The notes beneath the pieces are model-generated. The model was not told where the DNA came from, did not search any database, and saw nothing but the letters and a program-made list of their open reading frames with translations. Below, piece by piece: positions 46,925 to 54,658 of a stretch of DNA of 64,000 nucleotides (positions are counted from its first letter, which is position 1; every line of letters begins with the position of its first letter). The translations under genes and the position numbers were made by a program. The stretch is from Alkalibaculum bacchi. Lineage in GTDB: Bacteria > Bacillota > Clostridia > Eubacteriales > Alkalibacteraceae. The stretch lies in contig NZ_CALNCS010000021.1 in assembly GCF_937875145.1 (NCBI RefSeq), positions 1 to 64,000 of the forward strand, read 5' to 3'.

Positions 46925-47109
46925 GCAATTTTAACTAATCCTGCATTAATAATCATCCATCAGAGCTGATCGAACCAAGTAAAGAAGATATTGTGATTAC
47001 AAGGAGATTATCTGATGCAGGCGAGATCATGAGCAAAGACGTTCTTGACCACATCATAGTGGGTGGTGAATCATTTGTTTCATTGAAAGAAAAAGGTTAT
47101 TGCATTTGA
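46925..47109 (+). pseudogene. RadC-like JAB-domain protein, C-terminal fragment
   Basis: From 46954 the frame reads HPSELIEPSKEDIVITRRL and DVLDHIIVGGESFVSLKEKG, the C-terminal part of a RadC/JAB protein, ending at TGA 47107-47109. Upstream in another frame ILTNPALIII continues the same family, so the HNHPSGD region carries a deletion and a frameshift. It is a second, more decayed copy of the RadC gene at 49306-49756. Confidence 0.75.
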
Positions 47110-47124
47110 AAGGAGTAAAAAACA

Positions 47125-47419
47125 GTGAGAACAACAAAAAGTACGATAAAAACTGAAGTTACTTATGACGGCGAAATGAAAAACAAGTATCTTATTAGGA
47201 AAGAGTGGATCATGTATTATTGCAGCTGGAAGAGGAGTAGAAACAAACAAAAAAGCTGTTGAATGCTTGAATATGATATTAGCCATATTGCTAGATAAAA
47301 AAGCAAGTATTCTTCAAATAAAAGTGGCTTTTGGTCGAAAAGGTTTCCACCCTCTTTATTCTGAGGTGAAACATCAATCGAAACTAGTAGCGTATGAAGA
47401 AAGCCATAATGTAAAGTAA
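47125..47419 (+). pseudogene. Small unknown gene with a frameshift
   Basis: The frame starting GTG at 47125 gives MRTTKSTIKTEVTYDGEM and LIRKEW and stops early. A shifted frame continues GSCIIAAGRGVETNKKAVEC and LLDKKASILQIKVAFGRKG to TAA at 47417-47419. Together they would be a 97-residue protein. No family recognised. GGAGTAAA precedes the GTG. Confidence 0.4.
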
Positions 47420-47446
47420 TGATATTATATTGAAAGGAATCACGCC

Positions 47447-47780
47447 ATGTTTAGTATCGAACAATTGATTAATTTTATAGAAAAGAAATTTGGTGTAGCA
47501 GTTGAATTAAATGCGATAGGACGAGAGACGGTAATTCTATATCATGAAGAACTAGATGAGGAACTCATTTCAGGTGATGTGTTGCAAATCTTACCGAATC
47601 CAGTTTCATTTCACACATATATATAATGAAGAAAAATCAGAGTGGATTATCGGTATTGCCTATAAAGAAGGTACTGAGAATCCACTCTTTTTAGTTTGCC
47701 TGAATTATAATGCAGATGGAACTACACCGTTGAAATGTACAATTGTAAGATTAAGTAATGAATCTAAAGCACTCTTTTGA
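47447..47780 (+). pseudogene. Small unknown gene with a frameshift
   Basis: ATG at 47447 with AAAGGAAT upstream reads MFSIEQLINFIEKKFGVAV through GDVLQILPNP and stops at 47626. The frame ending at 47780 continues with HIYNEEKSEWIIGIAYKEG and FLVCLNYNADG. One shift near 47600-47615 separates the two. Repaired it would be about 110 residues. Function unknown. Confidence 0.45.
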
Positions 47781-47790
47781 TCCTAAAAAA

Positions 47791-47841
47791 TGACAGTATC
47801 GTCACTATCGAAATTACATTTTAATAATGGCGATACTGTCA
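47791..47841. repeat. Inverted repeat TGACAGTATCG
   Basis: TGACAGTATCG at 47791-47801 and CGATACTGTCA at 47831-47841, perfect 11-base arms 29 bases apart. Its words resemble the ACTATCGCCACT repeats at 54125-54216, possibly binding sites for one element protein. Confidence 0.5.
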
Positions 47842-47960
47842 ATAGAAAAGGACAAAAGATTCTAGGAAGTTTACAATGCTCTCTTAAGAGAGTTCCTAAC
47901 GAAATACAATCAAATCTTGTAGAAGAACAATCGAGATTTCAAACATATATTATTACTTTG

Positions 47961-48000
47961 ATAGACCCTATAGGACAAAACCTTTAGGGTCTATATATTT
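47961..48000 (+). terminator. Terminator inside the element
   Basis: ATAGACCCTATAGG pairs with CCTTTAGGGTCTAT, followed by ATATTTT. Confidence 0.75.
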
Positions 48001-48017
48001 TGATAGGAGTGGTATAT

Positions 48018-48356
48018 ATGACAAAGATTTCAGACTCAATAGTAGAAATCCTAAGAGAAGAACTAGAGCAACATGATTCATTAGGGGACTATAGTCAATG
48101 GGTACTAGGAGTAAGCATCATAAAGAAAGGAGCAGACCAAATCTACATTGCAAGAGTAGCAGTAAAAACGAATGAGTCCCCCTATGTGGACGGAATGGAT
48201 ATTTTCTTCATGGAAGCAGAGGATGAGGTAGTAATAGAAGTAAACTATTTTGAGAAAACGCCAGTTTTTAATGGTGGAACAGTAGAAGATTGTATTACAT
48301 GGCTTAAAGAGTTAAATGACATCTGCTATCTTCAGTTACAAGATCCATATCAGTAG
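48018..48356 (+). CDS. Unknown 112-residue acidic protein
   Basis: The ATG at 48018 is chosen because AGGAG lies 9 bases before it; a longer reading starts in the terminator. The product begins MTKISDSIVEILREELEQHD and is acidic, with mixed helix and strand and no membrane segment. No family recognised. It follows a terminator and stands alone. Confidence 0.65.
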   Translation: MTKISDSIVEILREELEQHDSLGDYSQWVLGVSIIKKGADQIYIARVAVKTNESPYVDGMDIFFMEAEDEVVIEVNYFEKTPVFNGGTVEDCITWLKELNDICYLQLQDPYQ

Positions 48357-48370
48357 AATGACTTTAATAG

Positions 48371-48478
48371 GAGCAAAATGTCTGGGCTCAAATAGAAACT
48401 AATAAAACAACAGAAGGTATTGATCCCTTAACATTAGGTCAAAAGTTTTATGATATTAAAGAACTAATTTGTCAATAG
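48371..48478 (+). pseudogene. C-terminal remnant of an unknown gene
   Basis: An open frame with no start codon reads EQNVWAQIETNKTTEGIDP, then LTLGQKFYDIKELICQ and stop. It looks like the tail of a lost gene. Confidence 0.3.
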
Positions 48479-48519
48479 GTACATCGATCATGATAGCAGC
48501 TTACAAGGGAGGATAAAAA

Positions 48520-48882
48520 ATGATAGAAATAGCATATTTAAAAGAAAAAGAAAAGATACATTCTTTACCTCAAGAGGTACAAGAGGCAATAATTGAGATT
48601 CTTCAAATACTAGACTTAGGATATGGAGAAGAGAGAGATAAATACAATGATGATGGAGGATATGTTCTAGTAGTAGAAAGTGAAGATGACCTTTTAATAA
48701 TAAAGGAGGAACTCTATATTGATTATGACGATATTATTGCCGAATATATAAATACGATAGTATGTGGTAATGGTGAGGTATATACCAATGTTTTGATGAT
48801 CTGTAGCGATAATTATGCAATATCATTAATAATGCCGATGAGACTAATGCCAAAGAATTTAATAGACCAAATGGAAGAATGA
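48520..48882 (+). CDS. Unknown 120-residue acidic protein
   Basis: AAGGGAGG precedes the ATG by 8 bases. The product is very acidic in the middle (DLGYGEERDKYNDDGGY, then ESEDDLLIIKEELYIDYDD), with no signal peptide or membrane segment. No family recognised. Small acidic proteins in mobile elements are sometimes anti-defence or DNA-mimic proteins, but nothing here proves that. A terminator follows directly. Confidence 0.65.
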   Translation: MIEIAYLKEKEKIHSLPQEVQEAIIEILQILDLGYGEERDKYNDDGGYVLVVESEDDLLIIKEELYIDYDDIIAEYINTIVCGNGEVYTNVLMICSDNYAISLIMPMRLMPKNLIDQMEE

Positions 48883-48883
48883 C

Positions 48884-48923
48884 AGCCTTAATTTCCACAA
48901 TGTGGTGATTAAGGCTATTTTTT
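48884..48923 (+). terminator. Terminator after the 48.5-kb gene
   Basis: AGCCTTAAT...ATTAAGGCT with an inner CCAC/GTGG pairing and T6. Nearly the same hairpin recurs at 49930-49967. Confidence 0.85.
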
Positions 48924-48965
48924 ATGGAACTATACATGTCAGAATATATGGAAGGAGGAATAACT

Positions 48966-49055
48966 ATGAGATGGTTTATAAGTGGAATTGTAGCTGGAGT
49001 ATCTATTTGCGTGTTAGTTGAAACTGTAGATTTAGCTAATACAGTAACGTATTAA
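48966..49055 (+). CDS. Very small membrane peptide
   Basis: A 29-codon ORF, MRWFISGIVAGVSICVLVET then a short polar end. AAGGAGG lies 9 bases before the ATG, which is why I include it. One hydrophobic helix. Could be a leader or toxin-like membrane peptide; no evidence decides. Confidence 0.45.
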   Translation: MRWFISGIVAGVSICVLVETVDLANTVTY

Positions 49056-49078
49056 TAAAAGAGAAAGGATTGATAAAG

Positions 49079-49222
49079 GTGATATCTTATATAACAGTTA
49101 CAACAGCTCAAGCTATAGAACTATTTACAAGTGGTCTTATCTTAGGTATGACAGCATATGAGACAGCTAAGAGAAAGAAATTACAGACAACAACAAATAA
49201 AGCTACTAAAACTATTATATGA
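49079..49222 (+). CDS. Small protein with one hydrophobic segment
   Basis: A GTG-started 47-codon ORF (an in-frame TTG lies 9 bases upstream). GAGAAAGGA lies about 10 bases before the GTG. It reads MISYITVTTAQAIELFTSG, LILGMTAYETAKRKK and a basic tail. It follows the 29-residue peptide by 23 bases, and a terminator ends the pair. Unknown function. Confidence 0.4.
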   Translation: MISYITVTTAQAIELFTSGLILGMTAYETAKRKKLQTTTNKATKTII

Positions 49223-49243
49223 GCCAACAAGCTCTATCAAAAA

Positions 49244-49282
49244 GCCTCAATCTCTCATATTAGGGAGATTGAGGCAGTTTTT
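49244..49282 (+). terminator. Terminator after the small peptides
   Basis: GCCTCAATCTC pairs with GAGATTGAGGC around 10 bases, then TTTTT. Confidence 0.9.
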
Positions 49283-49305
49283 ATGTGAAAACAAAGGGAA
49301 AGGGG

Positions 49306-49756
49306 ATGAATACAATTAATACAAGAAAACCCAGAAAGTTAATAGATATAGTTAAGATAAAACTCTGTAAAGAAGGAAGTGTCTTATATGAACCTAGAAA
49401 GATAAGCTCCCCTAGTGATGTAGTTAGCTTATGTAGAAGATTTCAAGATGATTTCAATATCATTAGATGCGAAAAATCAGCCAACAAATGTAAGTGTCGT
49501 AAGCATAGGAACATTAAATAGTTCCCTATGTCATCCAAGAGAAATATTCAAGGTAGCGATCATATCCAATGCAAATAGTATTATTATTAGCCACAATCAT
49601 CCATCAGGAGATCCTAATCCTAGTAAAGAAGATATTAGTATAACCTCTAGGTTAGAAGAAGTAGGTAGTCTGATGGGAATTCCAATCTTAGACCATATAA
49701 TAATTGGTGGAGAAGGTCTATATTTTAGTTTTAAAGAAAATGATATGCTTAAATAG
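49306..49756 (+). pseudogene. RadC-like JAB-domain protein, frameshifted
   Basis: Accessory RadC/JAB family protein of the kind common on integrative elements. The first frame gives MNTINTRKPRKLIDIVKIKL and YEPRKISSPSDVVSLCRRF. The second, from about 49440, gives ISLDAKNQPTNVSVVSIGTL, the metal motif SHNHPSGDPNPSKED and LDHIIIGGEG to the stop at 49756. About ten expected residues (the DREHF region) are missing at the junction, so a small deletion plus a frameshift is likely. Zinc ligands survive in the second half, but that half lacks a ribosome site. Confidence 0.8.
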
Positions 49757-49929
49757 TAAAGTAAAAGTTAGATGGTACAAATTATGTATGGGAAATTACA
49801 ATGTAAAAATCATTGAATAATACAGAGGATAATTCTATTCAAAATTGATGAATTTATATAATTAAAGGTGTGATAACAAAATCAGTCTGATCAAGAAATC
49901 TAAATTTTTAAATCTAGGAAATACATAAC

Positions 49930-49967
49930 AGCCTTAATTACCAAAGATGGTGATTAAGGCTGTTTTT
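49930..49967 (+). terminator. Terminator, near copy of the one at 48884
   Basis: AGCCTTAAT...ATTAAGGCT with an inner ACCA/TGGT pairing and TTTTT. No intact gene ends just before it. The rest of 49757-50020 shows nothing else. Confidence 0.8.
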
Positions 49968-50020
49968 ATGTAAAAAATACTTTGTGCTAGAAAAGTCTAT
50001 AGAAGGGGATATATTGCATA

Positions 50021-50338
50021 ATGGAATATAAATTTAACGGTTCTAGGTATGTAACTAGGGGAATAAGTTTAGGGATACCATCGGCATTAGTAATGTATTT
50101 GTGGGGGATTATAGAAGAGAGGAAAAAGAATAAAGGAGTACCAATGGATTATTTACAAATATTTAAATTAAAGTCAGAAAGAAAGAACAGAAAAAGAAAT
50201 CTGATCATAACGTTGAGTCAAGAACAGCCACCATATGAGGAAGTCCATATTATAAGTAAATTTAGTGATATAACAGAAAAGATCTATGTGATAGACGATA
50301 TAGATCATGTGACAATGCTATTGCCAGAGGAATATTAG
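50021..50338 (+). CDS. Unknown 105-residue protein
   Basis: GAAGGGG lies 12 bases before the ATG, a rather long spacing. The product starts MEYKFNGSRYVTRGISLGIP, has one hydrophobic stretch (IPSALVMYLWGII), then a basic KSERKNRKRN segment and an acidic end. Possibly a one-pass membrane protein. No family recognised. A weak terminator hairpin follows at about 50363-50392. Confidence 0.5.
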   Translation: MEYKFNGSRYVTRGISLGIPSALVMYLWGIIEERKKNKGVPMDYLQIFKLKSERKNRKRNLIITLSQEQPPYEEVHIISKFSDITEKIYVIDDIDHVTMLLPEEY

Positions 50339-50560
50339 GTGCATCTAATATATACAATCAAGTAGCGACTATATATGGTTGCTATTTTTTTGGCTATTAT
50401 ATGTACTGTGAATAAAAAAACGATTTATTTAGTGATCTTGCATACATCATTAAAATTAGTAGAAATATGAGTAGTAAGAATATAAGAAACATTTTCACTA
50501 AAAGATATTTACAGATGGTACAATAAAAGCAAATATATCTTTGTAGATGAGGTGGAATAG

Positions 50561-51337
50561 ATGGAAACATTCAGTAAAAATAATATAATAGAATTAGCAA
50601 GAGGTAAAAAAGATACATATTATGAAGAGCGGACACTTAATAATCATCTAGATAAGATTCTTGAGTTTTTAGATTCTAAAAGAGTTCAAAGAATATTAAA
50701 TAGAAATTCTGATGGATCAGGGATTGATTTATTTCTTAAAGAACTTAACTTTAGTCCGACTAGAAGTAATGAGAATAAAGGTTCATTCCAATTCAATCTT
50801 ACTACTACAATATTTCTAGCCTTATTATTAATAACATATGACGAGCCCTATTTCGAACAATTACTGAACGGGAAATTTGTATTAGTAGATGATGGTGATG
50901 AGTGGATAGCTAAATTATCACATGTACTAGAACTTTTTAAAACAGATTGGGAGCGTTCAACAGGAAATACAGATCGTAATAGAGTACAAACGTTTAAAAA
51001 TAGAAGCTGGGAAAACGTTAGTATCAATATAATGAGTCAACTATATCGTTTTACTTTACCAGAAATAAATGAAGAACTCGTAGAAGACATGGTAAAGCAA
51101 GTACAAGGGATTATTGAAAAATTCTTAGCAATGGGAGATAAATCAAAAATTGATGCTTATGAATACATGAAGAGTAGACTTGATTACATTGATAAAAAAA
51201 TTATTGGACGAATCGTAGATGAAATGGATGGTATAGAAAAACTAGTGTACAACACAAATCTAAAGTTAAATCATAATGAGTACACACTACTGGATTATCT
51301 GAAAGAATTTAATGTAATAGAAAAAATAGAGCCATAA
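50561..51337 (+). CDS. Unknown 258-residue protein, cargo candidate
   Basis: GAGGTGG lies 7 bases before the ATG. The protein is soluble, mostly helical, and acidic overall, with no motif I recognise. Notable segments are ELARGKKDTYYEERTLN at the start, FQFNLTTTIFLALLLITYDEPYFE near 80-100, and a coiled C-terminal half (about 165-250). It is a lone transcription unit (terminator at 51328-51353) between the RadC remnant and the replication genes. In comparable elements this place often holds defence or fitness cargo, but I have no direct sign of that here. Confidence 0.65.
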   Translation: METFSKNNIIELARGKKDTYYEERTLNNHLDKILEFLDSKRVQRILNRNSDGSGIDLFLKELNFSPTRSNENKGSFQFNLTTTIFLALLLITYDEPYFEQLLNGKFVLVDDGDEWIAKLSHVLELFKTDWERSTGNTDRNRVQTFKNRSWENVSINIMSQLYRFTLPEINEELVEDMVKQVQGIIEKFLAMGDKSKIDAYEYMKSRLDYIDKKIIGRIVDEMDGIEKLVYNTNLKLNHNEYTLLDYLKEFNVIEKIEP

Positions 51338-51353
51338 GAAGCTCTGTTTTTTT
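51328..51353 (+). terminator. Terminator after the 258-residue protein gene
   Basis: AGAGC-CATAAGAA-GCTCT then seven T. Confidence 0.75.
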
Positions 51354-51466
51354 GTACACAAAAATATATTGTTGTCAATGAAAACTTTTATTCATTTTCT
51401 GCATCATTCCCTTCATTTCAATCAAAATCTTGATACACTATAATGTTTATAAGAGGTGGCCGCCTT

Positions 51467-51580
51467 TTGAAAATAGCTAGTAGTTTAAGGACGTATTCCT
51501 TACTTTCAGAAAACACTGCTGATGAAAAAAGGAATAAGGAAAATAAATACTTACGGGTGCGTTCAACTGCCCCTAAGTAA
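51467..51580 (+). CDS. Small basic protein before the replication genes
   Basis: A TTG-started 37-codon ORF, MKIASSLRTYSLLSENTADE then a basic tail KYLRVRSTAPK. AGAGGTGG lies about 8 bases upstream of the TTG, and the stop is 16 bases before the next gene. Because it is packed at the head of the replication/recombination cluster I think it is real, but it is short. Confidence 0.45.
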   Translation: MKIASSLRTYSLLSENTADEKRNKENKYLRVRSTAPK

Positions 51581-51596
51581 AACGGAGGAATTATTG

Positions 51597-52112
51597 ATGA
51601 TCCAAGATACCAAAACAATTTTTACGCCAAATTATCAAGTCAATTTATCACTAAAAGATTATTGTGGATTTAAATATGGGTCCCAAGATAGATGGAAAAA
51701 AGAATTACCAGAAGATATTATATCTACAGAAATTTCATCAATAACTGTAGCTGTTGAATTAGATGATAAGTTGATAGTTGATGGAAAAGATTGGAGAGCA
51801 GGTATAAGTCAACTAAATTTAATTAAAAGTTTAGCTAGAAACGTCAGAAATACAGTCGGTTGTCAAAGTGCACTTGATATATCAATGAATTGCTTCTTCA
51901 TAGAACTATTTAACTTTGTTGACAATCCGTATAACACTACTTTCAGTATAACATCTTCTACGATAGAACGTAAGGTTGATGAAATACTAGAAGGTTTTAA
52001 GAGAACCAAAATAGAGATAGCATCTATCTATTTGACTATATATACACATCTTCTGAAAATTCCAAATTTTGGTGTAGTAAGTGTACTAGAAACATGGGAG
52101 GATGTTGCATGA
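51597..52112 (+). CDS. Unknown 171-residue protein of the replication module
   Basis: The ATG at 51597 has GGAGG 8 bases upstream, so it is preferred to a longer reading from 51522 that overlaps the small basic protein. The product starts MIQDTKTIFTPNYQVNLSLK. No signal peptide is seen. It overlaps the DUF669-like gene by four bases (ATGA), so the two are translationally coupled and probably work together in DNA replication. No family recognised. Confidence 0.65.
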   Translation: MIQDTKTIFTPNYQVNLSLKDYCGFKYGSQDRWKKELPEDIISTEISSITVAVELDDKLIVDGKDWRAGISQLNLIKSLARNVRNTVGCQSALDISMNCFFIELFNFVDNPYNTTFSITSSTIERKVDEILEGFKRTKIEIASIYLTIYTHLLKIPNFGVVSVLETWEDVA

Positions 52113-52468
52113 AGATTACTGTTAATCGAGGATATAAAACCATAGACGAAGGCGTTTATGTATTAACCATTAAAGTTTTATCGCAAGACAACAGTAATAG
52201 GAATTATATTAAACTAACCTTAGAAGATGACGAAGGGTTGCTAGCTTTTGATCGAATCTTTTTGGAGTTAGAGGAAGGAACAAAACTAGGAGAATTAGTA
52301 AAAGCCGTAACTGGTGAAATTCCAGCAGTAATTGAAGATTTAACTTCTGTATTAATAGGGGCTAAAGTAGGAGTAGAAATTAAAGTAAATTACTCTGAAA
52401 AGTCCAATAGATATTATAGCAACATTGTTGAATACTTCTCAGAAGACTGTATTGTATATGAAGAGTAG
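52109..52468 (+). CDS. DUF669-like protein, probable single-strand DNA-binding accessory factor
   Basis: 119 residues from the overlapping ATG. The pattern MKITVNRGYKTIDEGVYVLT, then NRNYIKLTLEDDEG, FLELEEGTKLGELVKAVTG and YSNIVEYF resembles the OB-like DUF669 proteins found beside helicase or primase genes in phages and plasmids. It lies between a coupled unknown gene and the D5 helicase, which supports a replication role. The family call is by pattern memory, not a search. Confidence 0.55.
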   Translation: MKITVNRGYKTIDEGVYVLTIKVLSQDNSNRNYIKLTLEDDEGLLAFDRIFLELEEGTKLGELVKAVTGEIPAVIEDLTSVLIGAKVGVEIKVNYSEKSNRYYSNIVEYFSEDCIVYEE

Positions 52469-52480
52469 GGGGTATCAAGC

Positions 52481-54079
52481 TTGAACAGTATTCAATTACC
52501 AGATTTTTTTATAGGGCTAGATACTTTAGAGGTCTTAGGTATGTTCAAAAGAAGTTTATTGAAGGAAAGCGATTGTTTAGATAATAAAAATCTAAATATC
52601 TTATTTTTCTTAAAGGATACAGATGAAGAGTCATATCTAACGGCTCTTCATCTGCTAGAAAAAAGCAGTTCTAAAGAGATAGTGGAAGGCAAAATTAGAG
52701 ACTATATAAACACTATAAAGAGTGAGCTTGGTAAAGCAGGATATGACAAATTAGGCATTGTTACTAAATCAGATGGCTCAATTCAGTTTTCTCACAATAG
52801 ATTCTCAAAATTTATAGCAGATAGATATGACCTTGTGGTTTTTAATTCAGACACATTCTATTCATACAGAAACGGTTATTGGGTGGAATTAGATGAATTA
52901 GAATTCAAAAGTAGATTGAGAAGAATTGTAAACTTTCTTAGTGAAGATCTCTGGAAACCTGCTTTAGAGTTTAAGTATATAGAGGCATTGAAGCTAGAAT
53001 GTAAGCGAATTAAGGAATTTAATTCCCGAAGAAATTATGTAAACTTGACTAATGGCATGTTAAACCTTAAGACGTTTGAACTTGAGAGTCACCATAAGTA
53101 TTATTATTCAAGCATACAAATACCTATAGAATACGAAAAGGAATCAAATTGTCCCAAATTTAAAGATTTTCTAATGGATATATTTGACGGTGACCAAGAA
53201 AGGGTTTTAGTAATGCAGGAAATATTAGGATATTGTCTAACGGCAGATACCAATGCGCAGAAGGCTTTTATATTACTAGGGCATGGTTCTAATGGAAAAT
53301 CCGTATTATGTGATGTAATGGCTAAACTTTATGGAGAGGATAATTTATCCAGTACATCGTTGAAGGAACTAGGTGGAAAATTTGCTAAGTTCAGCATATA
53401 CAACAAGACAGTTAATATATCAACAGAGAATGAGATGGATAGAGATATGCTGGCTACTGGAGATTTTAAAAAGATTGTTTCAGGCGATTTGATTCAAGTT
53501 GAAGAAAAGTATAGAAATCCCTTTATATATAGACCCTTTGTGAAGCTAATTTTTGCTGTTAACTCAATGCCAAAAAGCATGGATTATAGTTATGGGTATT
53601 ATCGTAGACTGCTGATTCTGCCCTTTAATAAGCGATATAGCCTTAAACCAAAAGAGGGAGAAGAGTTAGCGAATCCAAATTTAAAAGAAAAATTATTTAC
53701 TGAGATGCCTGGAATACTTAATTTTGCATTAGAAGGCCTAAAGCGGTTAAGAGATAATAATTACAAGTTTACAGAAAGTAGAGAGATTGATACGACTCTC
53801 AGAGATTACAGGAAGGATATGGATATATTAAGCCAATTTATAGAAGATGAAGTCCAAGAGGAGACTCATTTTACAGTTCAAAGGTATGAGATAAGAAATA
53901 GGTTCGAGAGCTGGTGCATAAGAACATATAACACAAAACATAACAGGATTCCAAGTAGAGAATTTTGGAAGAGATTTAGAAATAGTCTCAATTCGTTAGA
54001 CATGAAATATAATGAAGGCAAAAGTAATGGTAAAGATTTGTTTATAGGCATACGTTTGAAAAGTGATCGAAAAAAATAG
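52481..54079 (+). CDS. Phage/plasmid primase-helicase, P4/D5 family (SF3 helicase)
   Basis: A 532-residue replication ATPase. The D5_N domain is at about residues 140-255. The superfamily 3 helicase core has the Walker A motif GHGSNGKS (267-274), STENEMDRD and VEEKYRNPFIYRPFVKLIFA, then NSMPK and RRLLILPF. The C-terminal winged region follows (about 440-530). It lacks an N-terminal primase domain. It starts with TTG, GGGGG upstream. In SCC elements a different MCM-like helicase occupies this position next to the recombinase. Probably lets the excised element replicate. Confidence 0.9.
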   Translation: MNSIQLPDFFIGLDTLEVLGMFKRSLLKESDCLDNKNLNILFFLKDTDEESYLTALHLLEKSSSKEIVEGKIRDYINTIKSELGKAGYDKLGIVTKSDGSIQFSHNRFSKFIADRYDLVVFNSDTFYSYRNGYWVELDELEFKSRLRRIVNFLSEDLWKPALEFKYIEALKLECKRIKEFNSRRNYVNLTNGMLNLKTFELESHHKYYYSSIQIPIEYEKESNCPKFKDFLMDIFDGDQERVLVMQEILGYCLTADTNAQKAFILLGHGSNGKSVLCDVMAKLYGEDNLSSTSLKELGGKFAKFSIYNKTVNISTENEMDRDMLATGDFKKIVSGDLIQVEEKYRNPFIYRPFVKLIFAVNSMPKSMDYSYGYYRRLLILPFNKRYSLKPKEGEELANPNLKEKLFTEMPGILNFALEGLKRLRDNNYKFTESREIDTTLRDYRKDMDILSQFIEDEVQEETHFTVQRYEIRNRFESWCIRTYNTKHNRIPSREFWKRFRNSLNSLDMKYNEGKSNGKDLFIGIRLKSDRKK

Positions 54080-54114
54080 TGAAGAAAGAAAAAAGGTAGG
54101 GCTGAAGACTTTAG

Positions 54115-54351
54115 ATGATGAAAGTAGTGGCGATAGTGGCGAATAATAAAAAAAGTTCTTACAAAGCCAAAAGCAATAACAAAAATATTTTCCAAAAATA
54201 CGGTACTATCGCCACTGATTCCGTCTCTAATCAATTATTAAATATATATTATAAAGGGGAAGATCAAATGTATCAATTATTCATAGATTCATTAGTGGCA
54301 ATGATAGAAGAGGTATATAAAAAGGAGGCTACAGACAATGAGCAAATTTAA
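54115..54351 (+). CDS. Doubtful small ORF over the iteron-like repeats
   Basis: A 78-codon frame between the helicase and the next gene. Its first half is spelled by the repeats at 54125-54216, so the reading could be incidental. The last 30 codons (MYQLFIDSLVAMIEEVYKKE) form a good helix and overlap the next start by 14 bases. A smaller product starting at the ATG at 54268 is also possible, with GGGGAAG upstream. Confidence 0.35.
   Translation: MMKVVAIVANNKKSSYKAKSNNKNIFQKYGTIATDSVSNQLLNIYYKGEDQMYQLFIDSLVAMIEEVYKKEATDNEQI
54125..54216. repeat. Iteron-like repeats TAGTGGCGA
   Basis: TAGTGGCGA occurs twice in tandem (54125-54133 and 54134-54142). AGTGGCGATAGT (54126-54137) has its exact inverse ACTATCGCCACT at 54205-54216. 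The site is between the replication helicase and the recombinase, a typical place for an origin or control region. Confidence 0.6.
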
Positions 54352-54640
54352 GTCATCAGGTTATCAAATTGTACAGAAAATGAAGGCTGAAGGCAAATCT
54401 GCAGAAATAAAAGATGAAATTAAAAAATTAGTGAATGATTTATACAGATTTAAACGTATTGGAATGTCCAAAGGAAAATTATCAGAAATAGATCCAAGTT
54501 GGAGTAAGTTAAGTACGGGTCAACGAATTATAAAAGGTAAAAGAATCAAGTACTACGTTGATGCAGGACTAATTAATATAAAGGGAATTGATTTAAGCTA
54601 TGACAAGCCTAATTCAACAATAGTTTACGACCTAAATTAG
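54338..54640 (+). CDS. Small basic protein between helicase and recombinase
   Basis: 100 residues, AAAGGAGG 10 bases before the ATG. Lys-rich helical N terminus (MSKFKSSGYQIVQKMKAEGK), then LSTGQRIIKGKRIKYYVDAG and NSTIVYDLN. It may bind DNA or assist the recombinase 18 bases downstream, as small genes next to serine recombinases sometimes do. No family recognised. Confidence 0.6.
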   Translation: MSKFKSSGYQIVQKMKAEGKSAEIKDEIKKLVNDLYRFKRIGMSKGKLSEIDPSWSKLSTGQRIIKGKRIKYYVDAGLINIKGIDLSYDKPNSTIVYDLN

Positions 54641-54658
54641 ATTGGAGAGGAGTTCATA

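Noticed and set aside
47790..47987. 65-codon ORF in the element
   Set aside because: No ribosome site. It starts in an inverted repeat and ends in a terminator hairpin, so it is probably non-coding.
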